This document shows, in pieces, positions 5,350 through 7,741 of a DNA stretch of 7,741 nucleotides (position 1 is the stretch's first letter; the number at the start of each line of letters is the position of its first letter). The notes under the pieces are model-generated. The model was not told the origin of the DNA, did no database searches, and saw only the letters and a list, made by a program, of their open reading frames with translations. Both the position numbers and the translations under genes were made by a program. Source of the stretch: Candidatus Peribacterales bacterium (GTDB lineage: Bacteria; Patescibacteriota; Gracilibacteria; Peribacterales; Peribacteraceae); assembly GCA_021731345.1 (NCBI GenBank), contig JAKFXO010000059.1:1-7741 (forward strand). The letters run 5' to 3'.

Positions 5350-5970
5350 TTAACATGCAATTGCCGTGTCTGATTGTTCACATGTTCCATTATCGCAGTG
5401 GTACCAAATGTACTGGTGACTTGTGCACACCGGAGCAGTGCATGTGATGCAGCCCCCCGCTTCGCTCTGATCATCAGGGAAAAGAGTGACCGTTGCACCA
5501 AACGTGCGTGTGTATGGCGTTGGTACGACTGTGGGGATTGTGATCGTGAGATCAAATGAGTAGGCAACGTTCGCATCGGCAACGTTGCGGAATACGATGT
5601 TGCTGATGGTGACGCGTGATGTCAGAAGTGCGGACGTTGATGTCTTTTGGACGTTCACGAAGTTGCCTTCGGCATTGCGTGCAAAAATAGTTGGATACTC
5701 GCTATTACCAGACATTTGCAGCGTCAGGATCGACCCCGTCGCATTTGTCGCTGGCGCCAGAATTTTTTCAGCGCGACGGATATTTTTTGTCATACCTTCC
5801 AGGAGTGATGTTCCCGTTTGCTCGAGCTCTGCAACGGAACGCTGACGAATGCGAGCTTCCTGCGTTGCGATGTACACGGCCACGATGGTTCCGCTCATAA
5901 TCGAAAGAATGCCGAAGAAGAGGAGTGTTTCCACAAGTGTAAAGCCTGCGCGCATGCGTTGAATGTTCAT
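5350..5970 (-). CDS. Minor prepilin with a six-cysteine C-terminal tail
   Basis: This is a 206-residue minor pilin. The leader MNIQRMRAG is cut after Gly9. FTLVE follows, with the conserved Glu14, and the hydrophobic helix runs to about 36. The soluble domain after the helix (QTGTSLLEGMTKNIRRAEKI, then beta-rich sequence) resembles PilW/GspJ-like minor pilins in layout; I do not assign a specific one. The C-terminus from 174 carries six cysteines (C174, C177, C182, C192, C197, C206), the last being the final residue, with a Tyr/Trp cluster (YIWYHC). This looks like a disulfide-bonded appendage. The ATG overlaps the upstream stop as ATGA (5967-5970), giving translational coupling, and no Shine-Dalgarno sequence is present. 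A 55-codon open extension upstream lies inside the preceding gene and would bury the leader peptide, so it is rejected. Confidence 0.88.
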   Translation of the reverse strand: MNIQRMRAGFTLVETLLFFGILSIMSGTIVAVYIATQEARIRQRSVAELEQTGTSLLEGMTKNIRRAEKILAPATNATGSILTLQMSGNSEYPTIFARNAEGNFVNVQKTSTSALLTSRVTISNIVFRNVADANVAYSFDLTITIPTVVPTPYTRTFGATVTLFPDDQSEAGGCITCTAPVCTSHQYIWYHCDNGTCEQSDTAIAC

Positions 5971-6383
5971 TCGCAGAGGGAGAAGACAGCAACCTCCTGC
6001 CACGAATAAATTTTTGTCTGAGGTAATACTTGGTTGATCACGACTTCGAGACGGCGAACGGAGTCGCCAACTTTTCCTTCCGCACAGATAACACGGTTGT
6101 TGTTTCCAATACCTCCGACCGGCAAAATTTCGCATTGGTCAGTTCCGATCGTAATGAATTCATTACCGGCATATGACGGTGATTGACGAAGTTTCATGAG
6201 CCCGTATTCAGCGCAGGCTTGAGCGTTCGCAAGTGATTGGTTGGCTTGGACAACAGAAAAACTCACTTGGTTTGCCGAAATACCAAGGATCATGAGAGAT
6301 GACAAAATGGCTGATGCGACGGCGCCAATCACAAGAATTGTGATGAGCAAAATATAGCCGCTTCGTGTTGAGTGCGTGATCAT
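5967..6383 (-). CDS. PilX-like minor pilin
   Basis: This is a 138-residue protein with a short N-terminal segment MITHSTRSG, a likely prepilin-peptidase site before YILLI (G9|Y10), and a hydrophobic helix to about 36. A helix with QANQSLANAQACAEYGLMKL (46-65) follows, a pattern seen in PilX-type minor pilins. The usual Glu at mature position 5 is absent (the residue there is Ile), as in some minor pilins that act in priming. Four cysteines (C57, C84, C100, C137) could form disulfides. The start ATG overlaps the stop of the upstream gene as ATGA (6380-6383), and its own TGA overlaps the next start in the same way, so the three genes form one translationally coupled operon. The identification as PilX-like is by pattern; a generic minor pilin is the alternative. 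Confidence 0.8.
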   Translation of the reverse strand: MITHSTRSGYILLITILVIGAVASAILSSLMILGISANQVSFSVVQANQSLANAQACAEYGLMKLRQSPSYAGNEFITIGTDQCEILPVGGIGNNNRVICAEGKVGDSVRRLEVVINQVLPQTKIYSWQEVAVFSLCE

Positions 6384-7741
6384 CCTGGAGCGAAGACGAA
6401 GAGAGACGAAGAGGAAATGGCGAAGAGTCGGTCTGTCTGCCAGTTATAAAATAATCCGCGGATCGTTGCATTTGCGTCGTACGTTCGCACTGTCGCAGTG
6501 GCACCCTGTGCAAAACGTACAAGATCCAAAACACGAAGCTCTGTGTTGTTTCCGCTATTACCGATGAATGCATACCTGCTGCCGAAGATGGTGGCGATCG
6601 CATGTACATCTCCACCGATCTCCAGTGTCCATGGTCCGGGCGGAGGGCTTGGAACAGGGGAGAGGCCGATGTCGTAGAGAGTCAGCTCTTCGATGGTAGA
6701 GCCACTGACACGGCCGATGAGTGCCGAAGTTCCTGTTGTTGCTATGGCGTTGCCATCCTGGACATCGGTCATGTCGATGCCGGTACCCGGAGCAAAGACC
6801 ATGTTTTCAGGATCGAAAATATCCACCACTTTGAACTCGCCAACGTTGTACGAGTTTGCGACGTATGCGTAACCATCCTGCAGCGCGAGGCCGAGCACGC
6901 TGCCGCTCACTGAAATTGAGCTCAGGAGTGTCATCGGTCCTGTCTCGCTCATTTGAATCGCTGTGAGTTGGTCATTTGGCGCATTCAATAGAGATCCTAC
7001 AAAAACGTGAGAACCATAGACTGCAATTGTTCTCGCTTGGCCGCTTCCCGGCAGATCGTATGAGTTGATGAGATTGCCAGTCGTTAGGCTTGCTGGGCTT
7101 GTGATGTCATAGACTTGCACCTCTTGCGTACTACTATTTGTCGCGATGTAGAGTCTGTCATCCACTGCGGTGATGCCGTAGGCAGATGCGCCGAGATCAA
7201 ATGTACTGGCGACCCGAACGGGGCTCGCAGGATTTGAAATATCAAAAATGTACAAACCTCTACCTCCGGATGTTTGCGTACTCGTGATGAATGCGTAGTT
7301 ACCGCTCACCGTAATTTTTTGTAAATCAGGAGTGCCCGAAATCGTACTCAGTGCAATTCGTGTCATTGTCGCCCAGTTGCCGACGGTGGCGATCTTTTTC
7401 CAATTCGTAAGTTGTGTCGTCATGAGGAGCGCGCCTGATCGTGTATTTGAAAAATTCCAGCGCACATGTGATGCGACCTCCATCCAATCCGTACCCTTTG
7501 ATGTCACCGTCACCCACGAGGTGTAACCCTTATTTTTTACCACTGTTCCTGACCAACTCCATCCACTCGCATTGAGTTTGAGTCCGTGCGTGCCTGTAGT
7601 AACCGATGCAAAGTCGACGGCGCGCATTTGTCGCACTGCCTCAAGTTGCTGCTCCGCAAGAAACGCTGCACGCGTCCTGTCTCCCGCAACGAGTGTCGTG
7701 CGTTCGCCCAGAACAAGTGTGAGTCCGATGCCTCCTAGGAA
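6380..7741 (-). CDS. Minor prepilin fused to an LVIVD-type beta-propeller (5' end outside window)
   Basis: The frame stays open to the right edge, giving 453 residues without the true start. The GTG at 7636 is internal, because the preceding codons encode the end of a pilin helix (FLGGIGLTLVLGE) and its neck (AAFLAEQQLEAVRQMRAVDF). In-window residues 1-115 form a pilin module: the GTHGL segment, then VxSxVRW and LMTTQLTNWK, motifs I recall from Patescibacteria minor pilins. From about 140 to the end are six or seven blade-like repeats. The first contains LYIFDISNPASPVRVAS, close to the LVIVD consensus, and later blades contain YDITSPAS and VDIFDPEN. A proline-rich loop (SPVPSPPPGP) interrupts blade five. 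The last repeat is incomplete and may close the ring with an N-terminal strand. The role is inferred: pilin-anchored adhesin or tip protein, analogous in design to PilY1, whose C-terminal domain is also a propeller. It is the most upstream visible gene of the minor-pilin operon. Confidence 0.85.
   Translation of the reverse strand, partial: FLGGIGLTLVLGERTTLVAGDRTRAAFLAEQQLEAVRQMRAVDFASVTTGTHGLKLNASGWSWSGTVVKNKGYTSWVTVTSKGTDWMEVASHVRWNFSNTRSGALLMTTQLTNWKKIATVGNWATMTRIALSTISGTPDLQKITVSGNYAFITSTQTSGGRGLYIFDISNPASPVRVASTFDLGASAYGITAVDDRLYIATNSSTQEVQVYDITSPASLTTGNLINSYDLPGSGQARTIAVYGSHVFVGSLLNAPNDQLTAIQMSETGPMTLLSSISVSGSVLGLALQDGYAYVANSYNVGEFKVVDIFDPENMVFAPGTGIDMTDVQDGNAIATTGTSALIGRVSGSTIEELTLYDIGLSPVPSPPPGPWTLEIGGDVHAIATIFGSRYAFIGNSGNNTELRVLDLVRFAQGATATVRTYDANATIRGLFYNWQTDRLFAISSSSLFVFAPG

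Noticed and set aside
5971..6135. Longer start for the Cys-tailed prepilin
   Set aside because: It lies inside the upstream gene, is rich in Arg and Cys without a pilin pattern, and would put the cleavage site 64 residues in. The ATGA overlap start is far better.
5967..6383. Possible UGA recoding as in Gracilibacteria/SR1
   Set aside because: Both UGA codons end clear genes in ATGA overlaps with the next start, and no gene in the window has an internal UGA.
7634..7636. GTG as start of the propeller gene
   Set aside because: The frame is open to the window edge and the codons before it encode the end of a pilin helix and its neck, so the real start is outside the window.

Overview
The window reads as a bacterial chromosome segment of roughly 50% GC. 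It most likely comes from a member of the Candidate Phyla Radiation (Patescibacteria). The three near-identical small pilins have the G|FTLIELLLVIG start followed by the AINPTKQLGDARNAQRR block that I associate with that group, and they sit beside a Peregrinibacteria/Kaiserbacteria-style minor-pilin set. UGA is used as a normal stop codon in two overlapping gene junctions, so the UGA-glycine code of Gracilibacteria/SR1 is excluded. The assignment rests on recalled family resemblance, not on a search.

Left part (1-3424): the last codons of an unidentified membrane protein run into a YibE/F-family membrane protein on the + strand. This converges with a large orphan membrane histidine kinase (extracytoplasmic sensor, HAMP, PAS, HisKA, HATPase) on the - strand. 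The two stop codons are one base apart, inside a perfect palindrome, with no terminator between them.

Middle part (3425-5349): three paralogous type IV major-pilin-like genes lie in tandem on the - strand. Each is a separate cassette: an extended -10 promoter with the shared motif TGnTACA[C/G]T, a short leader that begins with a hairpin and continues as a pyrimidine tract without a Shine-Dalgarno sequence, the pilin gene, and a strong intrinsic terminator. The hairpin is kept in all three leaders although its sequence differs completely in one of them.

Right part (5350-7741): three minor-pilin genes on the - strand are joined by two ATGA stop/start overlaps. The first, which runs off the window, is a prepilin whose pilin module is fused to an LVIVD-type beta-propeller. 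The second is PilX-like. The third is a prepilin with a six-cysteine C-terminal tail. Together they look like a pilus tip/priming complex, with the propeller as a candidate adhesin, and the three downstream pilins would form the fibre. The histidine kinase is a possible but unproven regulator.

There is no gene-free stretch longer than about 300 bases. The gaps (3425-3535, 3980-4140, 4585-4767, 5209-5349) are filled mostly by the promoters, leaders and terminators listed. I saw no tRNA, rRNA, CRISPR array or insertion sequence.
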